A stretch of 64,000 nt of DNA from contig NZ_RLII01000005.1 of NCBI RefSeq assembly GCF_004102745.1, forward strand, positions 1 through 64,000, in the 5' to 3' direction. Shown piece after piece: positions 52,906 to 61,699 of the stretch. Under the pieces are notes generated by a model. The model searched no databases and was not told where the DNA came from. It saw only the letters and a program-made list of their open reading frames with translations. This DNA is from Acetivibrio mesophilus. GTDB lineage: Bacteria; Bacillota; Clostridia; Acetivibrionales; Acetivibrionaceae. The first letter of the stretch is position 1. Each line of letters begins with the position of its first letter. The position numbers were made by a program, and so were the translations under genes.

Positions 52906-53022
52906 CTATTCATCTCTGTAGCTGTAATTATTTCCGTTAAAGAACAAAAGTAAAAATACCAGTATGAAGAACAATATTTCGCTATTGTCTCCAAAAAATC
53001 CAAAGCCTCTTCCTTCTGACAT
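52906..53022 (-). CDS. 38-residue membrane peptide (small clostridial hydrophobic protein)
   Basis: A very short gene. ATG 53022 has AAAGGAGG 7 bases upstream, and a terminator follows the TAG. The peptide begins MSEGRGFGFFGDNSEILF, continues as one membrane helix (ILFFILVFLLLFF) and ends NGNNYSYRDE. Small Gly/Phe-rich, single-helix peptides of this look occur in several copies in clostridial genomes, often in sporulation or coat contexts, but I cannot name the family securely. A decayed copy lies directly upstream, supporting a tandem duplication. Confidence 0.75.
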   Translation of the reverse strand: MSEGRGFGFFGDNSEILFFILVFLLLFFNGNNYSYRDE

Positions 53023-53089
53023 GATTAATCCTCCTTTCTGATGCTCTGTCGGTTATAAATTTGGATAATATTGACAAAACCATAACCTT

Positions 53090-53170
53090 TGCAGAATAAA
53101 ATAAAAATGCAAGAATGAGAAACAGAAATTCACTATTTTCTCCAAAGACCCCTACAGAGAACTTGGAGAT
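53090..53170 (-). pseudogene. Decayed paralogue of the 38-residue peptide gene; start codon replaced by ATC
   Basis: On the minus strand AAAAAGGAGG stands exactly 7 bases before an ATC codon, where the intact copy has ATG. The frame reads (I)SKFSVGVFGENSEFLFLILAFLF, clearly matching FGFFGDNSEILFFILVFLLLF. After that the similarity ends (YSAKVMVLS...) and the frame runs on into the next copy, indicating a frameshift. Either it is dead, or ATC is used as a rare start. Confidence 0.65.
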
Positions 53171-53385
53171 AGTATAGCCTCCTTTTTACAGGTCAATATA
53201 TAATATTCATGCCTTAAGCAATTTGTTACTATTTGAAATTAAATACTATTATCTATACTTAAGTCCATGTTTTTTATTTAAAAAAGCAAACAGTGTGGTA
53301 TAATATTTCAAGTATTGCTATTAGCGGATTTAATATAAATTAAGCCAAAATATATATAATTGATTTTACAAACGGAGGTTTTTAT

Positions 53386-54261
53386 ATGATGTTACTGGCA
53401 GATGACTGGAAGGATTATGAACTTATAGATACAGGCAATGGGGAAAAGCTTGAAAGATGGGGGAAGTATGTACTAAGAAGACCTGATCCGCAGATTATAT
53501 GGCCTATCAGGGATGAAAAGGGTCTTTGGAAAAAGGCAGATGCCCATTATCACAGAAGTCAAAGCGGAGGCGGCAATTGGGAGTTCAAAAAGAAGCTCCC
53601 CGAAAGGTGGGAAATATCTTACCAAGGCTTGTCCTTTTACATTGAACCTACAGGATTTAAGCATACGGGCCTTTTCCCGGAACAGGCAGTCAACTGGAAA
53701 TGGATGATTGATAAAATACGTTCTGCATCTAGAAAGATTAACGTGCTGAACCTTTTTGCCTATACCGGAGGTGCTACCGTTGCTTGTGCCTATGCAAATG
53801 CTTCGGTGTGTCACGTCGATGCTGCAAAAGGGATGGTACAGTGGGCGAAGGAGAACCTTTCTTTATCAGGACTGGGGGATAGAAGTGTTAGATTTATTAC
53901 TGATGATGTAATAAAGTTTGTGCAGAGGGAAAAACGCCGGGGGCATCAGTACGATGCCATAATTATGGATCCTCCATCCTATGGCAGAGGTCCTCGGGGA
54001 GAAATATGGAAGATAGAAGATGCACTTTACGGATTTGTCGAGGAGTGCATTGATGTCCTGTCGCCTAAACCTCTATTTTTCCTCATAAATTCATATACCA
54101 CAGGTTTTTCACCTACGGTTGTCTCCAATATACTGAAAATGACGGTGGGCAAAAAATTTGGAGGTGTGGTTAGCTGCGGTGAAGTTGGGATACCTGCTTC
54201 AGCCTCCGGTATTGTTCTTCCATGTGGCATTTATGGTCGTTGGGAGGCAGAGAAGAAATGA
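53386..54261 (+). CDS. Class I SAM-dependent methyltransferase, RlmI/RlmK-like
   Basis: A 291-residue methyltransferase, probably acting on rRNA. The SAM-binding motif I is LNLFAYTGGATVACA, the acidic motif II is HVDAAKGMVQWAKENL, and the catalytic-type motif IV is IIMDPPSYGRGP, as in RlmI and RlmK. The N-terminal PUA domain of RlmI is absent; a short N-terminal arm is present instead. GGAGG precedes ATGATG. Its stop overlaps the following pseudouridine synthase gene (ATGA), so the two RNA-modification genes form one operon. Confidence 0.9.
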   Translation: MMLLADDWKDYELIDTGNGEKLERWGKYVLRRPDPQIIWPIRDEKGLWKKADAHYHRSQSGGGNWEFKKKLPERWEISYQGLSFYIEPTGFKHTGLFPEQAVNWKWMIDKIRSASRKINVLNLFAYTGGATVACAYANASVCHVDAAKGMVQWAKENLSLSGLGDRSVRFITDDVIKFVQREKRRGHQYDAIIMDPPSYGRGPRGEIWKIEDALYGFVEECIDVLSPKPLFFLINSYTTGFSPTVVSNILKMTVGKKFGGVVSCGEVGIPASASGIVLPCGIYGRWEAEKK

Positions 54262-54953
54262 GTTGCGGCGAAGATAAAGGCATTGTTGTAATTTTTGAGG
54301 ACAATCATCTACTAGTGGTAAAAAAGCCGGTTAATATTCCGACCCAGAAGGATGAGTCCAACGACAGCGACATGCTCACCCTGCTTAAAGAAGACATAAA
54401 GTGTAGATACAACAAGCCCGGAAATGTCTACCTTGGTCTTGTTCACAGGCTTGACCGTCCGGTGGGAGGAGTAATGGTCTTCGCCAAAACGTCAAAGGCT
54501 GCATCAAGACTTTCGGACCAGGTGCGCACAAGACAATTTAAAAAAGTGTATCTGGCAGTAGTTCATGGTATTCTCAATAAGTCTGAAGGAAGGCTGGAGG
54601 ATTATCTGCTAAAGGATACCAGGAATAATGTGGTGAGCGTTGTCAAGGAAGGTACACCGGGCAGTAAGTTGGCGATTTTGGATTACAAGGTTCTGGGGAT
54701 GCATAATGATTTTAGTTTGATTAAGGTCAATTTGCACACGGGGCGTTCCCACCAGATTAGAGTCCAACTGGCAAATGCCGGACACCCTTTATACGGTGAC
54801 CAGAAATATGGGCAGAGCGTAAACAAACCCGGACAGCAGATAGCTTTGTGGTCAAATGAGATTGCCCTTGTACATCCGGTATTAAAAGAAGAGATGGTTT
54901 TCACATGCGAAACTCCCGGAAGTGAACCATGGAATTGGTTTGATGTAAACTGA
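54258..54953 (+). CDS. RluA-family pseudouridine synthase
   Basis: A 231-residue enzyme converting uridine to pseudouridine in rRNA or tRNA. The catalytic Asp is in LVHRLDRPVGGVMVFAKT; the KVNLHTGRSHQIRVQLANAGHPLYGD block is the family's second signature. No S4 domain is present, so it is like the shorter RluA/TruC type. ATG 54258 overlaps the stop of the methyltransferase gene by 4 bases, with GGAGG in that gene's end. Which nucleotide is modified cannot be told. Confidence 0.93.
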   Translation: MSCGEDKGIVVIFEDNHLLVVKKPVNIPTQKDESNDSDMLTLLKEDIKCRYNKPGNVYLGLVHRLDRPVGGVMVFAKTSKAASRLSDQVRTRQFKKVYLAVVHGILNKSEGRLEDYLLKDTRNNVVSVVKEGTPGSKLAILDYKVLGMHNDFSLIKVNLHTGRSHQIRVQLANAGHPLYGDQKYGQSVNKPGQQIALWSNEIALVHPVLKEEMVFTCETPGSEPWNWFDVN

Positions 54954-54966
54954 TTTGATTACTGCT

Positions 54967-55003
54967 AAAAAGGTGAAGGAATATATTTCCCTTTGACTTT
55001 TTT
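54967..55003 (+). terminator. Intrinsic terminator of the RNA-modification operon
   Basis: AAAAAGG..GGAA pairs with TTCC.CTTT around a short loop, followed by CTTTTTTA. Confidence 0.65.
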
Positions 55004-55149
55004 ACCAAATTTGGACCTGTATTTTTGAGACAATTATCTATTATGTGTATTGTTTACCGTATCGATGGATAAATAATATAATATATTAAAAGCAATAAAG
55101 GATCTTTTTGTGCACCAATAATTATACCAAATTATTATGGGAGGATACT

Positions 55150-56592
55150 ATGAAAAAAACAAAAGTTCTTTTTGCATCTTCGGAAGTAGAACCTTTTGCA
55201 AAAACTGGAGGCCTTGCGGATGTGGCAGCTTCTTTGCCAAAGGCTCTATGCGGTCTTGGGCATGATGTAAGGGTTATAATGCCAAAATACAAGAATATAC
55301 CCATGCAGTATGTTGAGAAAATGGAGAAGATAGGTGAAATAGGTATTTATGTATCTTGGAGACAGCAATACTGCGGAATTTTAAAGCTGGAAATGGACAA
55401 AGTTACATATTATTTTATCGATAATGAGTACTATTTCGGAAGAGACGGTTATTACGGGTACTTCGATGAAGCAGAACGTTTTGCATTCTTTTGTAAAGCT
55501 CTGCTGGAGATACTGCCTGTAATTGATTTTAAGCCGGATATAATTCATTGCAATGATTGGCAGACCGGAGTGGTGAGTCTTTTCCTTAATGCATGGTATA
55601 GGAATTCAGATTTTTATAGGGATATAAAGACGGTATTTACAATACACAACCTGAAATATCAGGGAGTATTCCCAAAGGAGGTTTTAGGGGAAGTTTTAGG
55701 AGTCTCTTGGGAATATTTCCATGCTGACGGAATAGAGTTTTTCGATAAGGTGAATTATCTTAAAGCAGGTCTTGTTTATTCAAATATAATAACAACGGTA
55801 AGTAAAACCTATGCGGAGGAAATAAAGTCTGACTTTTTCGGTGAAAATTTAAACAATGTGTTGAACAAAAGGTCCAATGACCTTTATGGGATATTAAACG
55901 GCATAGACATGGAGAGAAATGACCCGGCCGTTGATGATAGAATCTTCGCAAACTATTCAAAGGATAACCTTGAGGGCAAGCTGACAAACAAGCAAATGCT
56001 TCAAAAAAGCTTGGGACTCCAGGAAAGAATTGATATTCCGCTGATAGGTCTAATATCAAGGTTGGTTGATCAAAAGGGATTTGACCTGATTGATTGTGTA
56101 ATGGATGAAATTTTAAAGATGGATATTCAATTTGTATTGCTTGGGGCAGGAGAATATCGATATGAGCAGATGTTCAAGTATTATCAGGAAAAGTACCCGG
56201 GGAAAATTTCAGTAAACCTGAAATATGACGCCCTCCTGTCTCAAAGGATATATGCAGGCGCGGATATGTTCCTTATGCCTTCTCTTTTTGAGCCCTGCGG
56301 ATTAAGCCAAATGTTCAGCTTAAGATACGGTACAATACCTATAGTCAGGGAGACAGGGGGACTTAAGGACACTATAGCACCTTACAATGATATCACCCAT
56401 GAAGGAAATGGCTTTACTTTTTCAAGATATAATGCCCATGACATGCTTTATGCCATCAAGGAGGCTGTTCATTTCTACTATCACAGGGCAACATGGACAC
56501 ATTTGATGAAAAAAGGCATGTCCATCGATTTTAGTTGGGAAAAGTCTGCGAAAGAATATCTCGATGTATATAAAAAGCTGGTTGCAAATTAG
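55150..56592 (+). CDS. glgA: Glycogen synthase (ADP-glucose type, GT5)
   Basis: A 480-residue GT5 enzyme that extends alpha-1,4-glucan from ADP-glucose. The N-terminal ADP-glucose site reads VEPFAKTGGLADVAASLPKAL, and the C-terminal catalytic block PSLFEPCGLSQMFSLRYG holds the Glu of the EX7E motif. The start at 55150 follows GGGAGG. No glgC or glgD gene is adjacent. It fits carbon storage from the glucose-1-phosphate made by cellobiose phosphorylase. A terminator follows at 56603. Confidence 0.95.
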   Translation: MKKTKVLFASSEVEPFAKTGGLADVAASLPKALCGLGHDVRVIMPKYKNIPMQYVEKMEKIGEIGIYVSWRQQYCGILKLEMDKVTYYFIDNEYYFGRDGYYGYFDEAERFAFFCKALLEILPVIDFKPDIIHCNDWQTGVVSLFLNAWYRNSDFYRDIKTVFTIHNLKYQGVFPKEVLGEVLGVSWEYFHADGIEFFDKVNYLKAGLVYSNIITTVSKTYAEEIKSDFFGENLNNVLNKRSNDLYGILNGIDMERNDPAVDDRIFANYSKDNLEGKLTNKQMLQKSLGLQERIDIPLIGLISRLVDQKGFDLIDCVMDEILKMDIQFVLLGAGEYRYEQMFKYYQEKYPGKISVNLKYDALLSQRIYAGADMFLMPSLFEPCGLSQMFSLRYGTIPIVRETGGLKDTIAPYNDITHEGNGFTFSRYNAHDMLYAIKEAVHFYYHRATWTHLMKKGMSIDFSWEKSAKEYLDVYKKLVAN

Positions 56593-56602
56593 AGTATTGA
56601 CA

Positions 56603-56632
56603 AAGGGCTATTGGAGTTTTCCAATAGCCCTT
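56603..56632. terminator. Terminator between glgA and the aldo/keto reductase gene
   Basis: AAGGGCTATTGG pairs perfectly with CCAATAGCCCTT over a 6-base loop. The T-run is weak (TTAAGTT), and on the minus strand it is TTTGTC. Confidence 0.78.
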
Positions 56633-56672
56633 AAGTTATATTGTAGCCGGAAAGATACTAAGGTATTATTGC

Positions 56673-57620
56673 TTATTCGAGGATAGCCTCGATTTTATCG
56701 AGTACTTCATCGGAAAGCTTTATTCCCGAGGCCTTAACATTTTCTTCAACCTGTTCGGGTTTGCTGGCTCCAATTAGGGCACTTGAAATATTGGGATGTC
56801 TCAAAACCCATGCAATAGCCAACTGGGAAAGAGAAATACCCAACTCATCCGCCAATGTCTTAAGCTTCTCCACCTTCAACAGTTTCTCTTCCTTAAGTAA
56901 ATTGTCCATAAACATATTAGAGTTGGGGTCGGCTGCACGACTGTCCGAAGGAATATTGCCGCCGGGCTTGTACTTGCCGGTAAGCACTCCTTGGGCAAGG
57001 GGTGAGAAAACAACCTGAGAAATTCCATTCTTTTCTCCGAAGGGAATAACTTCTTCTTCTATATATCTGTAAAGCATACTGTATTGAGGCTGGTTTACAA
57101 CTATCCGGTCTAAAAGATAACGGTCAGCAATATGCAGTGCTTGTGCCATCTGAGTTGCTGTCCACTCGCTTACTCCGACGTAAAGTATTTTCCCCTGACG
57201 CAAAAGATCATCTATAGTTCTTAGGGTTTCCTCCAGCGGAGTTTCGGGATCGTATCTATGACAATAAAAAAGATCTATATAGTTAACGTTCAGTCTCTTC
57301 AGACTGGCATGAACCTGTTCAAAGACGTGTTTTCTTGACAGACCTTTATCGTTGGGGCCTGTACCCATTGGCCAGAATGCCTTGGTTGCGAGTACATAAG
57401 ATTCGCGAGGATATTTCTTTAGAGCTTCTCCGACAATGACTTCCGCTTTTCCATTGGCATAGACATTGGCAGTGTCAAAGTAATTGATTCCGAGAGAATA
57501 AGCCGTGTCTATGACTTTGGTTGCTATTTCCTTGTCTGTGGAATTACCATAGGTCAGCCAACTCCCTAAGCTGATTTCACTGATATTAAGTCCGGTACGT
57601 CCCATTTTTCTGTAATTCAT
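56673..57620 (-). CDS. Aldo/keto reductase (voltage-gated K+ channel beta-subunit-like)
   Basis: A 315-residue NADPH-dependent oxidoreductase with a TIM barrel. The catalytic Tyr lies in FDTANVYANGKAEVIVGEAL and the His in IDLFYCHRYDP; the NADPH-binding region near the C-terminus is IGASKPEQVEENVKA. The start MNYRKMGRTGLNISEISLGSW is typical. GGGAGGG precedes the ATG. The physiological substrate is unknown. Confidence 0.92.
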   Translation of the reverse strand: MNYRKMGRTGLNISEISLGSWLTYGNSTDKEIATKVIDTAYSLGINYFDTANVYANGKAEVIVGEALKKYPRESYVLATKAFWPMGTGPNDKGLSRKHVFEQVHASLKRLNVNYIDLFYCHRYDPETPLEETLRTIDDLLRQGKILYVGVSEWTATQMAQALHIADRYLLDRIVVNQPQYSMLYRYIEEEVIPFGEKNGISQVVFSPLAQGVLTGKYKPGGNIPSDSRAADPNSNMFMDNLLKEEKLLKVEKLKTLADELGISLSQLAIAWVLRHPNISSALIGASKPEQVEENVKASGIKLSDEVLDKIEAILE

Positions 57621-57833
57621 CTCTTGTGCCCTCCCATCGATTTTTGTGCTTGATTATATTACTAATAGTATACCATTCTATTTGTATATTTAACACAAAG
57701 CTTAATTATTGTGTGTCTGCTTAAAGAAGGTGATGCCATGATAAAAGTGTAATGTTAATTATCAGATATTTATTGCGACCTATATAGGTAAAGTATATAC
57801 TTAAGATGAATGAAAGTAGGATGGAGGGATTAT

Positions 57834-59195
57834 ATGACTGATTTTAATATCAATGAATTGATGCTTGCATTTGATTCATTGTGTGTGTATAGAAATTTGC
57901 TTAATGACGGTGTAATAAAGAAGTTATACGAACTTGGAGTACTGGTTTGCAGGAAACAGCCTGGGGCTGATGAATTTATAAGAAAATATAATGAGTTCTT
58001 CTTTGAGCTGACAAGCTCAAACACAATACAATCCTTGAAGGAGTATGTAATAAAGCTGATACTTTTTGATGAAAACCCTTTCTCACGGCAAGCGGAGAAG
58101 TTACCCCTAGATAGTATTGATGAAATAATGATTGATGCGACTTCGAAGGATCTGGACAGACTCTATGATATATCACGTATTACATCCCAGCAGCTTAAAG
58201 AATATGCTCTGGCGAATATCTGCACATGCGAGGGTGAAAAGAGGTTTATAAGTAGTCTTCCAGCATGGGAATTTGATAATAAACGTGAGTATGGACCAAA
58301 GAGATCGTCCCTTAATTTCGAGAAAATGATTGATGTTCTTGCAACAAGCAGTAAGTGGGGAGAATGTGTCAAGAACCTTTCGGAGTTCTATTTCACTAAC
58401 GGTTCTGGAATTTTTGCTCGCTATAATGCTTTTGTATGGGAGCCGATAGGAGGAGAACCAAGCCTTAGAGGTATTGAATCTCCTGACCCGATTCGCCTAT
58501 CTGATTTTATCGGATATGAGCAGGAACGCCTTGAAGTAATAGAGAACACAGAAAAGTTTGTTAAGGGATTGCCTGCAAATAATGTTTTGCTTTATGGAGA
58601 CAGAGGAACAGGGAAATCTTCAACCGTAAAGGCTATTGCAAATGAATATAGAGAACAGGGCCTTAGAATCATTGAGATACCAAGAAAGTATCTTGTGGAT
58701 TTTCCTGCGGTATTAAGGCTGATTAAAGGTAGAAAGTGTAGATTCATTATTTTTGTTGACGATCTGGCTTTTGAAGATAGTGAGGAGAGCTATACAGTTC
58801 TCAAGTCAGTACTTGAAGGAGGAGTTGAAAACAGACCGGATAATGTACTTATATATGCCACTTCCAACAGACGTCATCTTATTAAAGAGAAGTTTAGTGA
58901 CAGGGCAGGCTTTAGGTCTGATAACCCCGACGATGAGGTCAGAGCTCAGGACATACTGCAGGAAAAGCTTTCTCTTTCAGAAAGGTTTGGAATTACCGTT
59001 ATTTTTTCATCACCGGATAAAAAACGGTTTTTAGAGATTGTCGAAGGTCTTGCGGCTAAAAGAGGCATTAGCATCGATAGAGATAAGCTTCAAAAAGAGG
59101 CAATGAAATGGGAGCTTATGTACAACGGACGGTCGGCAAGGACTGCAAGGCAGTTTGTTGACTGGTTGGAAGGCAGTGAGAATTTAATAAAGTGA
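57834..59195 (+). CDS. DUF815-family P-loop ATPase
   Basis: A 453-residue soluble ATPase. The C-terminal half carries Walker A (LLYGDRGTGKSSTVKA), Walker B (RFIIFVDDLAFEDSE) and a sensor-like TSNRRHLIKE, as in DUF815 proteins of the AAA+ superfamily. The N-terminal 190 residues are helical and without a known motif. ATG 57834 follows GGATGGAGGG. The function of the family is not established. The gene stands alone. Confidence 0.87.
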   Translation: MTDFNINELMLAFDSLCVYRNLLNDGVIKKLYELGVLVCRKQPGADEFIRKYNEFFFELTSSNTIQSLKEYVIKLILFDENPFSRQAEKLPLDSIDEIMIDATSKDLDRLYDISRITSQQLKEYALANICTCEGEKRFISSLPAWEFDNKREYGPKRSSLNFEKMIDVLATSSKWGECVKNLSEFYFTNGSGIFARYNAFVWEPIGGEPSLRGIESPDPIRLSDFIGYEQERLEVIENTEKFVKGLPANNVLLYGDRGTGKSSTVKAIANEYREQGLRIIEIPRKYLVDFPAVLRLIKGRKCRFIIFVDDLAFEDSEESYTVLKSVLEGGVENRPDNVLIYATSNRRHLIKEKFSDRAGFRSDNPDDEVRAQDILQEKLSLSERFGITVIFSSPDKKRFLEIVEGLAAKRGISIDRDKLQKEAMKWELMYNGRSARTARQFVDWLEGSENLIK

Positions 59196-59200
59196 TTTAT

Positions 59201-59220
59201 ATCACATAGTTCTATGTGAT
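59201..59220. other. Perfect inverted repeat after the DUF815 gene
   Basis: ATCACATAG-TT-CTATGTGAT, 5 bases after the stop codon. No T-run follows; it could be a protein site or a weak end signal. Confidence 0.5.
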
Positions 59221-59255
59221 CAATTAACAAAACAGACAAAATAAAATTGAGTATA

Positions 59256-59402
59256 TTGATATTAGTAAATTTGTCTGTATTATATTAATAAGGTGTTGAA
59301 AAAGCGAAATAAATAGTTGATTTTCTAAGTCAAAAACTAACTTATTATATGCAATGAATACCGTGGCAGGGCTAGACTTCCATGATATTCATTGTTTTTT
59401 TT
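59256..59402 (+). ncRNA. Candidate small RNA or attenuated leader upstream of icd
   Basis: A promoter-like TTGATA, 16 bases, TATTAT (59256-59283) is followed about 70 bases later by a strong terminator: CAATGAATA...TATTCATTG with eight T (59352-59402), with inner GTGG/CCAT pairing. A transcript of about 112 bases would result. There is no ORF with a ribosome site in it. It may be a free small RNA or a leader whose readthrough feeds icd 178 bases on. Confidence 0.4.
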
Positions 59403-59579
59403 AGGGAAATTTGAGTAAGCGATATATTCAAATATTTGTACAATATTACCTAAAAGAACCTTGATAATAGTGTGATTTTAATTTAAAATAATAGGTGACT
59501 TTGATAAATTCGTAACAATGATTATAAAGTAAGCATTATAAAGCAATCTAAATATTTAAATAGAAGGAGAAGTGGAATT

Positions 59580-60788
59580 ATGAGCAAAATTAAAATGAAA
59601 GTGCCGTTGGTCGAGATAGACGGAGATGAAATGACCCGAATTATATGGAAAATGATAAAGGAAAATCTCTTAGAGCCATATATAGAGCTCAATACCGAAT
59701 ACTACGATTTGGGGCTTGAAAACAGGGACAAGACCGACGATCAGGTTACAATCGATTCTGCAAAAGCTATTCAGAAATATGGTGTAGGGGTTAAATGTGC
59801 CACTATTACTCCTAATGCTCAGAGGGTTGAAGAATACAACTTAAAGCAAATGTGGAAGAGTCCTAACGGTACAATTAGGGCAATTCTTGATGGTACGGTT
59901 TTCCGTTCACCGATAGTTGTAAATAGCATAAAGCCCTTTGTTAAGGGATGGAAGAAGCCAATTTCCATTGCAAGACATGCTTATGGCGATGTATATAAGA
60001 ATGTTGAATATTATGTACCGTCGGCAGGAAAGGCTGAACTTGTGTTTACATCTGAAAATGGAGAGGTTTCAAGACAGACCATTCATGATTTTAATGACTG
60101 TGGTGTGATAATGGGTATGCACAATACCGACAAATCCATTAAGAGCTTTGCGAGAGCTTGCTTTAACTATGCTCTTGACATGAATCAGGATCTCTGGTTC
60201 TCAACCAAGGATACAATTTCAAAGATATATGACCACAGATTCAAAGACATATTCCAAGAAATCTACGATACTGAATACAAGGAAAAATTTGAGGCTAAAA
60301 ACATAGAGTATTTCTATACATTAATAGATGATGTGGTGGCACGTATTATAAGATCGGAAGGCGGCATGGTTTGGGCATGCAAGAACTATGACGGTGATGT
60401 TATGTCCGATATGGTGGCTTCTGCCTTTGGAAGTCTTGCCATGATGACATCCGTACTGGTTTCACCCGATGGAAAATATGAGTTTGAGGCAGCTCATGGA
60501 ACTGTTACAAGACACTATTACAAGCATCTTAAGGGAGAAGAGACATCTACCAACTCAATGGCAACTTTATTTGCATGGACAGGTGCATTAAAGAAGCGTG
60601 GAGAGCTGGATGGCATAGAGGAGCTTGTTGATTTTGCAACTAAGCTCGAAGAGGCATCTATTCAAACAATAGAAAACGGTATAATGACAAAGGACCTTGC
60701 TTCGCTGTCAGAAGTTGCAGAAAAGAAAATAGTTAATACGGAGGATTTCCTAAAAGAAATCAGGAAGACTTTTGAAGGTATGGCATAA
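59580..60788 (+). CDS. icd: NADP-dependent isocitrate dehydrogenase, eukaryote-like subfamily
   Basis: A 402-residue enzyme making 2-oxoglutarate from isocitrate. The N-terminus [22 protein letters not shown] and the block [26 protein letters not shown] are those of the homodimeric type II family, which also contains mitochondrial enzymes, not the E. coli type. The metal and substrate Asp residues sit in [11 protein letters not shown]; the NADP site follows at [18 protein letters not shown] precedes the ATG. In an anaerobe its role is glutamate precursor supply and NADPH production. A terminator follows. Confidence 0.95.
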   Translation: MSKIKMKVPLVEIDGDEMTRIIWKMIKENLLEPYIELNTEYYDLGLENRDKTDDQVTIDSAKAIQKYGVGVKCATITPNAQRVEEYNLKQMWKSPNGTIRAILDGTVFRSPIVVNSIKPFVKGWKKPISIARHAYGDVYKNVEYYVPSAGKAELVFTSENGEVSRQTIHDFNDCGVIMGMHNTDKSIKSFARACFNYALDMNQDLWFSTKDTISKIYDHRFKDIFQEIYDTEYKEKFEAKNIEYFYTLIDDVVARIIRSEGGMVWACKNYDGDVMSDMVASAFGSLAMMTSVLVSPDGKYEFEAAHGTVTRHYYKHLKGEETSTNSMATLFAWTGALKKRGELDGIEELVDFATKLEEASIQTIENGIMTKDLASLSEVAEKKIVNTEDFLKEIRKTFEGMA

Positions 60789-60814
60789 ATAATATTGCTA
60801 TTAGTAGGATTGTT

Positions 60815-60856
60815 AACCCGGTACGGTATAATTGAAGCCATACCGGGTTATTTTAT
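60815..60856 (+). terminator. Intrinsic terminator of icd
   Basis: AACCCGGTA pairs with TACCGGGTT over a 17-base loop and is followed by ATTTTATT. Confidence 0.82.
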
Positions 60857-60907
60857 TGCAATATATATACTATTAGATATACTCTTATATATATGGGGTA
60901 CCAGATT

Positions 60908-61645
60908 ATGAAAAACATGAAAATGATATTACAATACGATGGAAGTAGATACCAGGGGTGGCAGAGACTCGGGGACTCTGACAGAACAATTCAGGGCAAG
61001 ATTGAGAAAGTTCTAAGTGTAATGACTGGGGAAGATATAGAGGTTATTGGCTCGGGAAGGACCGATGCAGGGGTCCATGCCATAAGACAGGTGGCCAATT
61101 TCCATACTGAAAGCAGTATGGTTCCGGAAGCTATGCTCGATTACTGTTACAGGTACCTTCCCGAGGATATTGTGGTCCTGGATATGCAAGAAGTGGATAA
61201 AATGTTTCATTCCAGATATAATGCGAAAGCAAAAAAGTATCTTTATAGGATATGGAATGACAGATTCCACAATCCATTTTACAGAAAGTACGCCTGTCAT
61301 ATACCTAATTGTCTGGATATTGATTCAATGAGACAGGCGGCCCGATTTTTAATTGGAGAGCACGACTATACTAGCTTTACGACTCTAAAAAGCAAAAAGA
61401 AGTCCAAGGTAAGAAGGGTTTATTCCATTGACATAGAGATAAAGGACAAAATAATTGATATAATATTTTATGGAAATGGATTCCTGTACAATATGGTTAG
61501 AATTATGACAGGAACATTGATTGAAGTTGGTCTTGGAAAAATAAGCCCTGATGCTATGGAGAATATACTAAGTGGCAAAGATAGAAGTCTTGCCGGATAT
61601 ACTGCACCATCAAACGGGCTTTTCCTATATGAGGTGGAGTATTGA
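60908..61645 (+). CDS. truA: tRNA pseudouridine synthase A (positions 38-40)
   Basis: A 245-residue enzyme forming pseudouridine in the anticodon stem-loop of tRNAs. The catalytic Asp is in GSGRTDAGVHAIRQVANF; other signatures are LQYDGSRYQGWQ, RYNAKAKKYLYRI and GNGFLYNMVRIMTGTLIEVG. ATG 60908 gives the standard N-terminus; the GGGG upstream is a weak ribosome site, and an in-frame ATG at 60893 is possible. Length is typical. Confidence 0.95.
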   Translation: MKNMKMILQYDGSRYQGWQRLGDSDRTIQGKIEKVLSVMTGEDIEVIGSGRTDAGVHAIRQVANFHTESSMVPEAMLDYCYRYLPEDIVVLDMQEVDKMFHSRYNAKAKKYLYRIWNDRFHNPFYRKYACHIPNCLDIDSMRQAARFLIGEHDYTSFTTLKSKKKSKVRRVYSIDIEIKDKIIDIIFYGNGFLYNMVRIMTGTLIEVGLGKISPDAMENILSGKDRSLAGYTAPSNGLFLYEVEY

Positions 61646-61699
61646 GAGTTTTTTTGAGAGAAAAAAGTTAATTTATTTTATCTTAAAAGGGGGATAAAT

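Noticed and set aside
52714-52953. Forward 79-residue frame after the dehydrogenase gene
   Set aside because: It runs over repeat copy 3, a terminator and the minus-strand 38-residue gene, and has no ribosome site.
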